Origin: Oleispira sp963933055
GTDB taxonomy: Bacteria > Pseudomonadota > Gammaproteobacteria > Pseudomonadales > Oceanobacteraceae
Assembly (NCBI GenBank): GCA_963933055.1
Contig: CAWVSY010000071.1
Coordinates: forward strand, 1 to 16,523
DNA: 16,523 nt
Direction: 5' to 3'
Shown here piece by piece: positions 5,860 through 14,559 of the stretch (position 1 is its first letter; each line of letters starts with the position of its first letter). The notes below the pieces were generated by a model. The model saw nothing but the letters and a program-made list of their open reading frames with translations, was not told the DNA's origin and searched no databases. Both the position numbers and the translations under genes were made by a program.

Positions 5860-7581
5860 ATGGAAGCTTCATTCTGGGACGGAAAACGTGCACCGGGTGT
5901 TAAGGATACTATTGATCTATCGGCTTACGACTCTGTTGTTGAAGTTATAGAAAACTCTTTTAAACGCTATGCAGATCGCCCTGCATTTACCAGTATTGGT
6001 TACACACTAACGTATCGTCAGATTGATGAGTACAGTGCAGCGTTTGCTAATTACATTCAAAATCACACGACGTTAAAACCGGGTGATTCCATTGCTATTC
6101 AAATGCCAAACATTCTGCAATATCCAATTGCTATGTATGGTTCATTGCGTGCAGGTTTACGAGTGGTGAATACCAACCCACTGTATACTGAACGTGAGAT
6201 GCTTCACCAATTTAATGACTCTGGCGCGAAAGCATTAATTTGCATGGACGTATTTGCCAAGTCAGTGCAGAACGTTAAAGATCAAACCGGCATTAAGCAT
6301 ATTATTGTGACAAGCTTGGCAGATATGTTGCCTGGCCTAAAGCGTATTGTGATTAACGCGGCAGCAAAACACATTAAGAAAATGGTACCTGCTTATAGCT
6401 TGCCTGAGGCCGTTTCATTCCGTAAGGCTTTGAAGTTGGGTAAAGGGAAAGCTTTCCAAGCAAACCACATGAAGAATCCTCACGATACCATCATCTTGCA
6501 ATATACAGGTGGTACTACCGGTGTTGCGAAAGGTGCAGAGCTGACTAACCGTAACCTTGTGGCTAACATGCTTCAATCGGCGTCTGTTCTTGGTCAAAAG
6601 ACGGCGGATGGCTCTGGCATGAAAGGCGATGGTCAGGCTGTTATTGTTGCGCCGTTACCGCTTTATCATATTTACTCATTCACTGTGCATTTGATGGCAC
6701 TGTTTGAACTAGGCGATCACAGTGTTTTAATTGCGAACCCGCGCGATACTGAAACGTTCATTCGTTTTATGAAGCCATGGAAGTTAACCGGTGTGGTTGG
6801 TTTGAATACGTTATTCGTATCGTTAATGGCCAGCCCTCGTTTTAAAGAGCTTGATTTCAGTCAAATGAAATTGACGCTTTCTGGTGGTACGGCATTGGTT
6901 GATGATACTGCGAAGCGCTGGAAAGAAATGACGGGCAGTGGTGTTTCTGAAGCGTATGGCCTAACAGAATGTTCGCCTGCGGTAACTATGAATCCTGCTA
7001 ATGGTCTTGAACGTATGGGGACTGTTGGTCAGGCTATGCCGGGCACAGCACTTAAGTGTATTGATGACAACGGTGACGAAGTTGCTATTGGTGAACGCGG
7101 TGAGTTATGCGTGAAAGGCCCTCAGGTAATGAAGGGTTATTGGAATCGTCCTGAAGCGACGCGTGATTCGTTTACCCCTGATGGTGAGTGGTTACGTACC
7201 GGTGATGTTGCGGTTATTGACGAAGATGGTTTTGTTAAGATCGTAGACCGTATTAAAGATTTGATCTTGGTATCAGGCTTTAACGTTTATCCAAACGAAA
7301 TTGAAGACGTTGTTGCGGGTCACCCTGGTGTTGAAAACTGTGCGGTTATTGGTGTTCCTGATGATAAAACCGGTGAAGCGGTTAAATTGTTTGTGGTTGC
7401 AACGGATGCTAACTTGACCGCAGAAGATGTTAAAAACTACTGTAAGGACAAGTTGACGGGTTATAAATTGCCTCGTCAGATTGAATTCCGTGATGAACTG
7501 CCAATGACGCCTGTTGGTAAAATTCTTCGTCGTGAATTGAAAGATGAAGAAGAAGCTAAGCGTGCTGCAAGCGCTGCTTAA
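5860..7581 (+). CDS. fadD: Long-chain fatty acid--CoA ligase (FadD-like)
   Basis: The enzyme activates fatty acids with ATP and CoA through an acyl-adenylate, feeding beta-oxidation and lipid synthesis at the inner membrane face. The 573-residue length and motifs match FadD. The P-loop is YTGGTTGVAKGAELTNRN (215-232), the adenylate-binding motif AYGLTE (365-370), the WLRTGD motif (444-449), and the fatty-acyl signature DRIKDLILVSGFNVYPNEIE (463-482). The C-terminal catalytic lysine is in PVGKILRREL (K554). Two ATGs are adjacent at 5857 and 5860. AGGGGG is 5 bases from the second and only 2 from the first, so I chose 5860. It is divergent from the AraC gene and ends before a strong terminator, so it is probably a single-gene transcript. 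The symbol reflects the family; paralogues may exist elsewhere. Confidence 0.93.
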   Translation: MEASFWDGKRAPGVKDTIDLSAYDSVVEVIENSFKRYADRPAFTSIGYTLTYRQIDEYSAAFANYIQNHTTLKPGDSIAIQMPNILQYPIAMYGSLRAGLRVVNTNPLYTEREMLHQFNDSGAKALICMDVFAKSVQNVKDQTGIKHIIVTSLADMLPGLKRIVINAAAKHIKKMVPAYSLPEAVSFRKALKLGKGKAFQANHMKNPHDTIILQYTGGTTGVAKGAELTNRNLVANMLQSASVLGQKTADGSGMKGDGQAVIVAPLPLYHIYSFTVHLMALFELGDHSVLIANPRDTETFIRFMKPWKLTGVVGLNTLFVSLMASPRFKELDFSQMKLTLSGGTALVDDTAKRWKEMTGSGVSEAYGLTECSPAVTMNPANGLERMGTVGQAMPGTALKCIDDNGDEVAIGERGELCVKGPQVMKGYWNRPEATRDSFTPDGEWLRTGDVAVIDEDGFVKIVDRIKDLILVSGFNVYPNEIEDVVAGHPGVENCAVIGVPDDKTGEAVKLFVVATDANLTAEDVKNYCKDKLTGYKLPRQIEFRDELPMTPVGKILRRELKDEEEAKRAASAA

Positions 7582-7621
7582 TTTGCAGTTATAGCGTTTG
7601 TCTATTGCATTAAGCTTTAGC

Positions 7622-7660
7622 TAAAAAAGAACCCAGCCCAGAAATGTGCTGGGTTTTTTC
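7622..7660. terminator. Strong Rho-independent terminator after the acyl-CoA ligase gene
   Basis: AACCCAGC (7630-7637) pairs perfectly with GCTGGGTT (7648-7655), giving an 8-bp stem with a 10-base loop followed by a run of six T. An A-rich tract (AAAAAA) before the stem means it could also act on the opposite strand, although no minus-strand gene ends there. Confidence 0.9.
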
Positions 7661-7712
7661 ATTTTGGGTTATCCTATTAGATCTAACCGATTAAATTGAA
7701 CAGGACTTGGGC

Positions 7713-9602
7713 ATGTCAATTGAGATTCAAGACATTATTACTTTCGTCAGTGCATACGAGCCGTTTGATAGTTTGTCTGAAGAAGAGCTCGCTTCTTTAT
7801 GCGGTGAAATAGAAGTCAGTTATTTTCAAAAAGAAAGCCAAATTCTGGAGCACGGTGCATCGATTGATGCGCTGTATATGATTCGTTCGGGCTCGGTTGA
7901 AATTTTTCGTCGCACCGGCGAATTGCATAATCGCTTAGAGCCTGGTGACGTATTTGGCCAGATGGGGATTTTATTGAATGGCCATGTCCGATACCCTGCA
8001 CGGGCTTTGGAAGATACTTTGATTTATCGTATTTCGGCTAAAAAGTTTTTAGAAATGTGCGATCTGGTCGGTGAATTTGGTGATTATTTTGAGGTTAATG
8101 AACACTCAACGTTGCAGCAAATTGTGCAGAATCAAGATGATAAAAATGATATGACAAGCGTGCGTGTGCGCGACATCATTCAAAGTGGCCCCGCGTATTT
8201 AGGGGTCGATGCAACGGTGGGCGAATGTGCGAAAAAGATGACAGAGCAGAATGTGTCATCGATTGTTGTTTTTGATCAAATCAGTGCAGAGGTTGATGAT
8301 AATGAACACGCTTCATTGCCTTTGGGGATTGTCACCGATCGCGATTTACGAGTACGTGTCTTAGCGGAAGGTTTGTCTTTTGATACCCCTTTGCGAGATG
8401 TTATGTCGGGAGATTTGGTCACCATTGCTCATGATGCATTTGTTTATGAAGCAAAGCTTTTGATGCTGAGGCATAACGTGCATCACTTACCTTTGATGCG
8501 CCATGACAAAGTAACGGGCATTGTTGCGTTGAATGACATTGTACAATATGAGTCGCAGAGCAGCCTTTTATTAGTGCGTGGCATTATGATTCAGGAATCC
8601 GTTGAAGGATTGGTTGAGTTGTCGGCTCAAGTCGCGACAGTGATGGTGCGAATGCAAAAAGAAGGGGCGAACTCGCATATGATTGGCAATGCGTTGTCGG
8701 TTATTGGTCGTACTTTTAAGCAGCGTTTATTGCAATTGGCCGAAGAAAAATTGGGCGCGCCTCCTGTGCCTTATTGCTTTTTGGCGCTTGGTTCGATGGC
8801 ACGAGAAGAGCAGTTATTGGTTACCGATCAAGATAATGCGATGATTTTGTCGGCAAATTATAGCGAAGCAGAACACGGTGATTATTTTAAACAGCTAGCA
8901 GATTTTGTTTGTGATGCGCTTAATGCGTGTGGTTATACCTATTGTGACGGTGGGATTATGGCGTCTAACCCTAAGTGGCGTTTGACGTTAAAGCAATGGA
9001 AAGAGCAATTCAGTGAATGGATTGAAAAACCCAATCCTGAGGCGCTGCTTAATGCGTCTATATTTTTTGATTTAGAAGGCGTTGATGGCAAGGTCGCTTG
9101 GGCGGAGCAGCTCACACGCTTTATTGTTGATAAAGCGAAAAAGAATCCGGTATTTCTTGCGGCGATGGCGCGTAACGCTTTGAATCGTACGCCGCCGCTA
9201 GGCTTCTTTAAAGACTTTGTTTTGGAAAAAGATGGACGTCAGCGTTACAGCTTAAATTTGAAGCGTCGTGGCACGGCACCGATGGTCGATGTTATTCGAG
9301 TGCATGCTTTGGCTGAAGGGTCGTTATCGCAAAATTCTTTTGATCGCCTAGACGATCTTGCGCAGTCGCCGTTATTACCCGCGGGGAAAACGGCCGAAAT
9401 ATCGGATGCTTTAGAGTATTTGTCCATGGTACGTATTCGCCAGCAAGTCGCGGCGGTTGAAGCCGGTGAGGACGCTGATAATACGGTTGAGCCCGAGACA
9501 CTTTCAAGCAAAGAACGCCGGGGTTTGAAAGAGGCTTTTCAAGTTTTAAGCAGCGCCCAAAAGTTTTTAAAATTTCGTTATACCGCACATCAGAAAGGTT
9601 AA
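7713..9602 (+). CDS. cNMP-binding / CBS-pair / DUF294 nucleotidyltransferase-like signalling protein
   Basis: A 629-residue multidomain protein. In order it has a cyclic-nucleotide-binding-like domain (about 15-125, with SGSVEIFRR and RLEPGDVFGQMGILL), a CBS pair (about 148-280, with LPLGIVTDRDLR and VTGIVALNDIV), and a GlnD-like putative nucleotidyltransferase (PF03445/DUF294). The latter contains LGSMAREEQLLVTDQDNAMI at about 359-378. A helical C-terminal substrate-binding domain (PF10335 type, about 465-625) follows. The nucleotidyltransferase motif resembles GSxxRxExxLxTDQD, so the acidic metal ligands appear present. The start is the ATG at 7713 with AGGAC 7 bases upstream; a TTG at 7707 is unlikely. 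The exonuclease gene starts 5 bases after its stop, and this pairing recurs in proteobacteria, often beside acetate or acyl-CoA genes. A nucleotide-sensing regulatory role is inferred; the target is unknown. Confidence 0.88.
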   Translation: MSIEIQDIITFVSAYEPFDSLSEEELASLCGEIEVSYFQKESQILEHGASIDALYMIRSGSVEIFRRTGELHNRLEPGDVFGQMGILLNGHVRYPARALEDTLIYRISAKKFLEMCDLVGEFGDYFEVNEHSTLQQIVQNQDDKNDMTSVRVRDIIQSGPAYLGVDATVGECAKKMTEQNVSSIVVFDQISAEVDDNEHASLPLGIVTDRDLRVRVLAEGLSFDTPLRDVMSGDLVTIAHDAFVYEAKLLMLRHNVHHLPLMRHDKVTGIVALNDIVQYESQSSLLLVRGIMIQESVEGLVELSAQVATVMVRMQKEGANSHMIGNALSVIGRTFKQRLLQLAEEKLGAPPVPYCFLALGSMAREEQLLVTDQDNAMILSANYSEAEHGDYFKQLADFVCDALNACGYTYCDGGIMASNPKWRLTLKQWKEQFSEWIEKPNPEALLNASIFFDLEGVDGKVAWAEQLTRFIVDKAKKNPVFLAAMARNALNRTPPLGFFKDFVLEKDGRQRYSLNLKRRGTAPMVDVIRVHALAEGSLSQNSFDRLDDLAQSPLLPAGKTAEISDALEYLSMVRIRQQVAAVEAGEDADNTVEPETLSSKERRGLKEAFQVLSSAQKFLKFRYTAHQKG

Positions 9603-9607
9603 GTTAA

Positions 9608-10321
9608 ATGGCTTTGTTGCCTTATAAAGTCATTCCAGATGACTGGGATATATTTTACTCTGAGCAGGTGCAAGATGCGCTGCCAGAGTCTTTAGACAGT
9701 TTTTACCATCATCCGTTATTAACGGATCATCAATCAATGCAGGCGACCGATTTTGTCGCGCTGGATATAGAAACAACAGGTTTGGATGCTCAAAAAGATG
9801 ACATCGTCAGTATTGGCTTAGTGCCTTTTGACGCGCAGCGGATTTATTTGGCAAAGGCTAAACATTGGGTTGTGAGTAGTCGACGTTTGACGTCTGAATC
9901 TGTGTTGATTCATGGAATAACGCATACAGAAGTGGCTGAGGCTCCATCATTAGATTCTGTTTTGCCTGAGATTTTAGCGAATTTGCAGGGCAAGCAAATT
10001 GTTGTGCATTATCGTTATATGGAGCGTGAGTTTTTGCGCACAGCGCTGTCTGAAATCTGGCAAAAGAATTTTCTTTTTCCTGTTATTGATACTCTGGAAT
10101 TGGAGGCGAAGTATCTGCGTGATACGCAGTCTTTGATGGCGCGATTTATAAAAAAGCAATTGCCTTCTTTACGCTTGTTGCATGCTCGTGAACGCTATCA
10201 TTTACCTGCATATGAAAATCATAATGCGTTGGTTGATGCATTAGCAACGGCTGAATTACTTCAAGCACAAATTGCTAAGCATCAGTTAGCCGAAAAACCC
10301 GTCAGAGCGCTCTGGTACTAA
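9608..10321 (+). CDS. DnaQ-like 3'-5' exonuclease (DEDDh)
   Basis: A 237-residue cytoplasmic exonuclease domain protein. Exo I is ALDIETTGLD (51-60, D53 and E55). HGITHTEV is at 102-109. Exo II is VVHYRYMEREFL (132-143), where Glu139 stands in the place of the usual Asp, as I recall being common in this subfamily. Exo III is YENHNALVDALATAELL (202-218, H205 and D210). About 45 residues precede the nuclease core (DDWDIFYSEQVQ...). The ATG has AAGG about 9 bases upstream, inside the end of the DUF294 gene, so translation is likely coupled. It is not the replicative epsilon subunit; the partner gene suggests a job tied to nucleotide signalling, such as removing a nucleotide or nucleic-acid product (inference). 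Confidence 0.9.
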   Translation: MALLPYKVIPDDWDIFYSEQVQDALPESLDSFYHHPLLTDHQSMQATDFVALDIETTGLDAQKDDIVSIGLVPFDAQRIYLAKAKHWVVSSRRLTSESVLIHGITHTEVAEAPSLDSVLPEILANLQGKQIVVHYRYMEREFLRTALSEIWQKNFLFPVIDTLELEAKYLRDTQSLMARFIKKQLPSLRLLHARERYHLPAYENHNALVDALATAELLQAQIAKHQLAEKPVRALWY

Positions 10322-10357
10322 GAGCTCTGCGTTCGGGTAATGGCCTAGGTCTTATTG

Positions 10358-11950
10358 TTACTTCTTCGCTTTTGTTGTTACTTCTGTGCGCATTCCCATT
10401 AACAGTGAAAGGCACATTAGTAATAATACGAAAGTAAACGGCAGGCCGGTTGAAATAGCCCCCGCCTGTAATGCCTGAATCGCTTCAGTACCGCCAATCC
10501 ATAATAAGGCAATGGCAATCGCCCCTTCGACAGACGCCCAGAAAATGCGTTGAGGGACGGGTGCATCAATCTTACCACCTGAAGTAATGCTATCGATTAC
10601 TAGTGAACCTGAGTCGGAAGACGTAATAAAGAAAACCAGTACTAGGATAATCGCGATTACCGATAAAATTGAGCCAAGGGCCATTTCATCAAACATTTGG
10701 AACATTGCTAGTGGAACCGAGGTTAATCCTTCTGTTCCTAATGCGCCGACACCATTTTGTACTTGTTCAATCGCAATGCCGCCGTATACCGACATCCAAA
10801 TCACCGTTACTGCCGTAGGCACAAGCAGTACCGCGGTTACGAATTCACGTACGCTGCGGCCTTTAGAAATGCGCGCGATGAACATGCCAACGAAAGGAGA
10901 CCAAGAAATCCACCAAGCCCAATAGAAGACAGTCCAACCTTGGAACCAAGCTTCATCTGGACGGCCATGAGGGTTTGATAATGGAATGATATTTTGCACA
11001 TAAGCCATGACCGTTTGTGGGATGGTTCCCATTGAAACAGCGAATGCCATAGCCATTACAAACATTAATAAGAAGAAAGCAATAATCATATTGATGTTCG
11101 ATAACAGCTTAACACCGCCATCTAAACCACGGACAACCGAGATGATTGCTAATAGTGTGACGACAATAATAACGATGACTTGTAAGCCAATGCCACCAGA
11201 AAGACCAAATACATGCTCAATGCCGGCTGATGCTTGCTGTGCGCCTAAGCCTAATGAGGTCGCTAGACCAAACAAGGTTGCAAGGACGGCTAAGATGTCG
11301 ATGATGTGTCCAGGCCAGCCCCAAGTACGATCGCCTAAAAGGGGATAAAATACCGAGCGCATAGACAGTGGTAAGCCTTTATTGTACGTAAAGAAGGCCA
11401 GTGATAAGGCAACAACGCCATAAATTGACCAAGGGTGTAATCCCCAGTGGTACATCGTTGCGCCTAAGGCCATGTTCATGGCTTCTGGTGTATTGGGTGT
11501 GACGCCGAGTGGCGTTTCGTACCAACCAGTGAAGTAAGCAACCGGTTCAGCGACGCCCCAAAACATCAGTCCAATACCCATGCCAGCAGAAAACAGCATT
11601 GCTAACCAAGTGATTGTAGAATGTTCGGCTTTGGCTTCAGTACCACCTAAGCGAATCTTACCCCAAGGTGATAGTGCCAATACGATGCAGAAAACGACGA
11701 AGAAGTTAGCTGACCACATGAAGAACGCATCAAATGATTTGATGATATCCCATTTAAGCCCATCGAGTAGCGACTTAGCAGAGGCGGGATCACTGACAAG
11801 AACCGCAATTAAAAAGATAAGGATTAAGCCGGCACTGATACCAAATACGGCGTTGTGGACGTCGAATCCCCATTTCTGAACATTGTCTTGTCCGACGGTA
11901 TAGTCGGTATTTTCGATACTGTATTTATCTTTATTTGTCATTAGACCCAC
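10358..11950 (-). CDS. BCCT-family betaine/carnitine/choline transporter
   Basis: A 530-residue inner-membrane carrier with about 12 transmembrane segments, importing a quaternary-amine osmolyte or nutrient such as glycine betaine or choline. The Na+-type motif GMGIGLMFWGVAEP (123-136) is in TM3; GMGIG is usual in Na+-coupled members such as BetP. The Trp-rich substrate motif FYWAWWISWSPFVG (342-355) is in TM8, and the conserved ITSSDSGS is at 442-449. The short soluble N-terminus and the very short KAKK-ended C-terminus argue against a large osmosensing tail. The GTG at 11950 has GGAG 10 bases upstream; the ATG at 11941 is a possible alternative, giving 527 residues. It is convergent with the exonuclease gene and divergent from the acyl-CoA dehydrogenase gene. 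Substrate is not determinable here. Confidence 0.93.
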   Translation of the reverse strand: MGLMTNKDKYSIENTDYTVGQDNVQKWGFDVHNAVFGISAGLILIFLIAVLVSDPASAKSLLDGLKWDIIKSFDAFFMWSANFFVVFCIVLALSPWGKIRLGGTEAKAEHSTITWLAMLFSAGMGIGLMFWGVAEPVAYFTGWYETPLGVTPNTPEAMNMALGATMYHWGLHPWSIYGVVALSLAFFTYNKGLPLSMRSVFYPLLGDRTWGWPGHIIDILAVLATLFGLATSLGLGAQQASAGIEHVFGLSGGIGLQVIVIIVVTLLAIISVVRGLDGGVKLLSNINMIIAFFLLMFVMAMAFAVSMGTIPQTVMAYVQNIIPLSNPHGRPDEAWFQGWTVFYWAWWISWSPFVGMFIARISKGRSVREFVTAVLLVPTAVTVIWMSVYGGIAIEQVQNGVGALGTEGLTSVPLAMFQMFDEMALGSILSVIAIILVLVFFITSSDSGSLVIDSITSGGKIDAPVPQRIFWASVEGAIAIALLWIGGTEAIQALQAGAISTGLPFTFVLLLMCLSLLMGMRTEVTTKAKK

Positions 11951-12000
11951 TCATTATTTTCTCCAAGTGTATGAATGATATTTCTTATACGTGTTTCATT

Positions 12001-12029
12001 AGTATAGGGAAAATTATCGATTATGTTAA
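12001..12029 (-). promoter_or_regulatory. Sigma70 promoter of the BCCT gene
   Basis: On the minus strand TTAACA (12029-12024), a 17-base spacer and TATACT (12006-12001) match the sigma70 consensus at 5 of 6 positions each. Transcription would start near 11994, leaving a leader of about 45 bases that contains the GGAG ribosome binding site. Confidence 0.65.
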
Positions 12030-12075
12030 ATCGAGGGGGGATACTACCCTGTTCTTGCTTTAGTGACAGCTTAGT

Positions 12076-12091
12076 TTGGCTAGCTAGCCAA
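12076..12091. promoter_or_regulatory. Perfect 16-bp palindrome, operator candidate
   Basis: TTGGCTAGCTAGCCAA is an uninterrupted palindrome in the BCCT/acyl-CoA dehydrogenase divergent spacer. It is about 47 bp upstream of the BCCT -35 and about 145 bp before the dehydrogenase ATG. A homodimeric regulator binding here could affect both genes. No regulator gene is adjacent. Confidence 0.5.
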
Positions 12092-12236
12092 TGTCTTAAG
12101 GGTAACCGCCAGTAATAATGTCTGTGATCATGAGTTCGCTAGTCTTAATTAATAGTTTTAAATCAATTTAACGAACACGTTTGGCGAACCGTTTTAATAC
12201 TTATCGACTGATTATATTTCAATAAAGGTTTCTCTT

Positions 12237-14039
12237 ATGGTTCAGTATAAAGCACCGGTAAAAGACATTAAGTTCTTGATGAACGATGTTTATAATTTTC
12301 AAAAGCATTACCAAACAATTCCTGGTGGTGAGGAAGCGACCGAAGAAATGGTCGATATGATTTTAGAGGCGGCCGCGTCTTTTTCTGAAGACGTTATTGC
12401 CCCCTTGTATCAAAGTGGTGATGACGGTTGTACTTTTGATAATGGCGAGGTTATTACGCCTAAAGGCTTCAAGGACGCTTATCAGCAGTATGTTGAAGGG
12501 GGTTGGCAGTCGATGGCGACGCCGGTTGAATATGGCGGTCAAGGCCTTCCTTTGTCGCTGGCGCTGGCCAAGTCTGAAATGATTGGTACGGCAAACTGGT
12601 CTTGGGGGATGTACCCAGGTTTATCATTAGGAGCGATGAATACTATTTGGATGCATGGCACAGAAGCCCAAAAGCGCGAATTTTTTGTGCCGTTATCGGA
12701 TGGTCGCTGGATGGGCACTATGTGCTTAACAGAACCGCAATGTGGTACCGACTTGGGCCAAGTGAAAACAAAAGCGGAACTGAATGCTGATGGTTCTTAT
12801 AATTTAACCGGCACCAAAATTTTTATCTCTTCGGGGGAGCACGATTTAACAGAAAACATTATTCATATCGTCTTGGCTCGCTTGCCTGGCGCTCCAGAGG
12901 GAACTCGGGGTATTTCGTTATTCATCGTTCCTAAGTTTAACGTGAATGCCGATGGCTCGTTGGGCGATCGTAACCCTGTCACCTGTGGCTCGATTGAAGA
13001 GAAGATGGGTATTCATGCTTCTTCAACGTGTGTGATGAATTTTGATAACGCAAAAGGTTTTCTCATTGGCCCTGAAAATAAAGGGTTAATGTGTATGTTT
13101 ACCTTTATGAATACCGCGCGTATCGGTACGTCTATTCAAGGGATTGCTTCGGCAGAGTTGTCTTTTCAAGGTGCGTTGCCTTATGCGAAAGATCGTCGTT
13201 CTATGCGTGCTTTAACTGGCACAAAAGATCCTGATAAGGTAGCGGATAGCTTGATGGTTCATCCTGACGTGCGCCGCATGTTATTAACTCAAAAAGCGAT
13301 CGCGGAAGGCGGTCGTGCAATGATTTATAACGCCGCTCGCATCGCCGATTTAATGACGGCGGCTCATACCAAGGGTGATACTAAATTGTATGAGCGATAC
13401 GATGATGAATTAGGGTTTTTAACCCCTATTTTAAAAGCATTTTTGACGGAACTTGGTTATGAAGCCGCTAACCATGGTGTGCAGGTTTATGGTGGTCATG
13501 GTTTTATTAAAGAGTGGGGTATGGAACAAATTGTTCGTGATGCTCAAATTTCTAAATTGTATGAAGGGACTACAGGGATTCAAGCTCTTGATTTATTGGG
13601 CCGTAAGATATTATTAGGCAAGTTTAAATCGTTTAACGTTTTTGCCAATAAAGTTTCCCAGTTTACTAAAGCAACGAATCGCTCAGAGATGAAGAAATTC
13701 ATTAAACCCTTGAAGCGCAGTATGCTGGCTTGGAAGCTTTATAATTATCGCATTGCATTTAAAGCGTCGAAAAATCGAGATATGGTCGGTTCTGCTTCCG
13801 TCGATTATTTAATGTATTCTGGTTATGTATGCTTGGCCTATTATTGGGCAATGATGGCTGAAACGGCGTATCAGAAACTTGAAAAAAATGAAGGGGATTT
13901 GGCATTCTATAAAGCAAAGATTCAAACCGCTGAGTTTTATTTCGAACGCATGCTTCCTCGGGCTAAAGGTCATGCGAAGATGATGCTGAAAGATCCGAAG
14001 AGTTTGATGCAAATGAAAGAAGAAGATTTTTCTTTTTAG
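12237..14039 (+). CDS. Acyl-CoA dehydrogenase, 600-residue FadE/DmdC-like type
   Basis: A flavoprotein that oxidises acyl-CoA to trans-2-enoyl-CoA, the first step of beta-oxidation, in the cytoplasm with an electron-transfer flavoprotein as acceptor. The 600-residue length and C-terminal extension (about 470-600, PF12806-like) fit the subgroup that includes pseudomonad FadE proteins and DmdC. The FAD/substrate motif MCLTEPQCGTDLG is at 162-174. GIHASSTC (258-265) and the helical core QVYGGHGFIKEWGMEQIVRDAQ (416-437) follow. The catalytic base is Glu443 in LYEGTTGIQALDLLGRK. ATG 12237 has AAAGG 8 bases upstream. It stands alone between a divergent promoter region and a strong terminator. Chain-length preference cannot be assigned; the neighbouring ligase and desaturase suggest long-chain fatty acids, but DMSP-derived acyl-CoA cannot be excluded. 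Confidence 0.93.
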   Translation: MVQYKAPVKDIKFLMNDVYNFQKHYQTIPGGEEATEEMVDMILEAAASFSEDVIAPLYQSGDDGCTFDNGEVITPKGFKDAYQQYVEGGWQSMATPVEYGGQGLPLSLALAKSEMIGTANWSWGMYPGLSLGAMNTIWMHGTEAQKREFFVPLSDGRWMGTMCLTEPQCGTDLGQVKTKAELNADGSYNLTGTKIFISSGEHDLTENIIHIVLARLPGAPEGTRGISLFIVPKFNVNADGSLGDRNPVTCGSIEEKMGIHASSTCVMNFDNAKGFLIGPENKGLMCMFTFMNTARIGTSIQGIASAELSFQGALPYAKDRRSMRALTGTKDPDKVADSLMVHPDVRRMLLTQKAIAEGGRAMIYNAARIADLMTAAHTKGDTKLYERYDDELGFLTPILKAFLTELGYEAANHGVQVYGGHGFIKEWGMEQIVRDAQISKLYEGTTGIQALDLLGRKILLGKFKSFNVFANKVSQFTKATNRSEMKKFIKPLKRSMLAWKLYNYRIAFKASKNRDMVGSASVDYLMYSGYVCLAYYWAMMAETAYQKLEKNEGDLAFYKAKIQTAEFYFERMLPRAKGHAKMMLKDPKSLMQMKEEDFSF

Positions 14040-14070
14040 ACGCTCTGATTGAACTCTGTGTTATATGTTA

Positions 14071-14103
14071 AGGTCACAATATTTATATTGTGGCCTTTTT
14101 TTT
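14071..14103 (+). terminator. Rho-independent terminator after the acyl-CoA dehydrogenase gene
   Basis: AGGTCACAATAT (14071-14082) pairs with ATATTGTGGCCT (14085-14096) over 12 positions, with one T-G wobble and a tiny central loop, followed by eight T. It ends 34 bases before the msrA fragment start, so that fragment needs its own promoter or read-through. Confidence 0.9.
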
Positions 14104-14136
14104 GGCCGATGCTTGTATGACTTATTGGAGAATCCT

Positions 14137-14502
14137 ATGACTATGGTTAGTACTATGGCGCATGCTCAATTACATTTTGTTCATGCGACAAACGTAGACT
14201 CGTTACCCGAAGGCATGGAATACGCGATGTTTGGTTTAGGCTGTTTTTGGGGAGCCGAGCGTAAGTTTTGGCAGCTTGAGGGAGTGCATGCGACGTCTGT
14301 TGGTTATGCGGCTGGTGGCATTGAAAATCCGACTTATAAGCAGGTATGTTCAGGTGCGACGGGGCATAATGAAGTCGTACGTTTGATGTTTAATCCTAAA
14401 AAGATTAGTTATCAGCAGTTATTAGAGGTGTTCTGGCAATCGCATAATCCGACACATGGATTAGGTTGCCCGTCAATACATGATCTACGTTATCTCCATT
14501 AA
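14137..14502 (+). pseudogene. msrA: Truncated peptide-methionine (S)-S-oxide reductase (E. coli-type MsrA)
   Basis: MsrA reduces methionine-S-sulfoxide in proteins. The 121-residue reading frame starts at ATG 14137 with GGAG 6 bases upstream. It carries the catalytic GLGCFWGAERKFW (33-45, Cys36), GYAAGG (56-61) and YKQVCSGATGHNEVVRL (67-83), as in the E. coli-type enzyme. The alignment holds to VFWQSHNPTHG (98-108) and then breaks. Instead of the family's QGNDxGTQYRS segment and roughly 90 further residues there is GLGCPSIHDLRYLH and a stop. The lost part includes the Asp and Tyr that help bind the substrate and the C-terminal resolving cysteines, so the product is probably inactive. No other frame restores the missing part. 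The breakpoint is close to 14455-14465; sequence after it is notably AT-richer. Confidence 0.85.
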
Positions 14503-14529
14503 ATACATAGTCTCATTACATATATCGTC

Positions 14530-14559
14530 TTGAAGCTGGATGATGTATGTAGTTATATC
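14530..14559 (+). promoter_or_regulatory. Possible promoter for the second msrA
   Basis: TTGAAG (14530-14535) and TATATC (14554-14559), 18 bp apart, each match the sigma70 consensus at four of six positions in the 112-bp AT-rich gap before the second msrA. The gap holds no other gene. Tentative. Confidence 0.28.

Noticed and set aside
9245..9588. Two overlapping minus-strand open frames inside the end of the DUF294 gene
   Set aside because: Both are antisense shadows of a clearly conserved coding region.
10303..10329. Terminator between the exonuclease and BCCT genes from the AGAGC/GCTCT palindromes
   Set aside because: The CAGAGCGCTCTG and AGAGCTCT palindromes lack a following T-tract and lie partly in the coding end.
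10587..11879. Several plus-strand open frames antisense to the BCCT gene
   Set aside because: Their Met/Pro/Thr-rich composition is what results from reading a hydrophobic membrane protein gene backwards; no ribosome sites.
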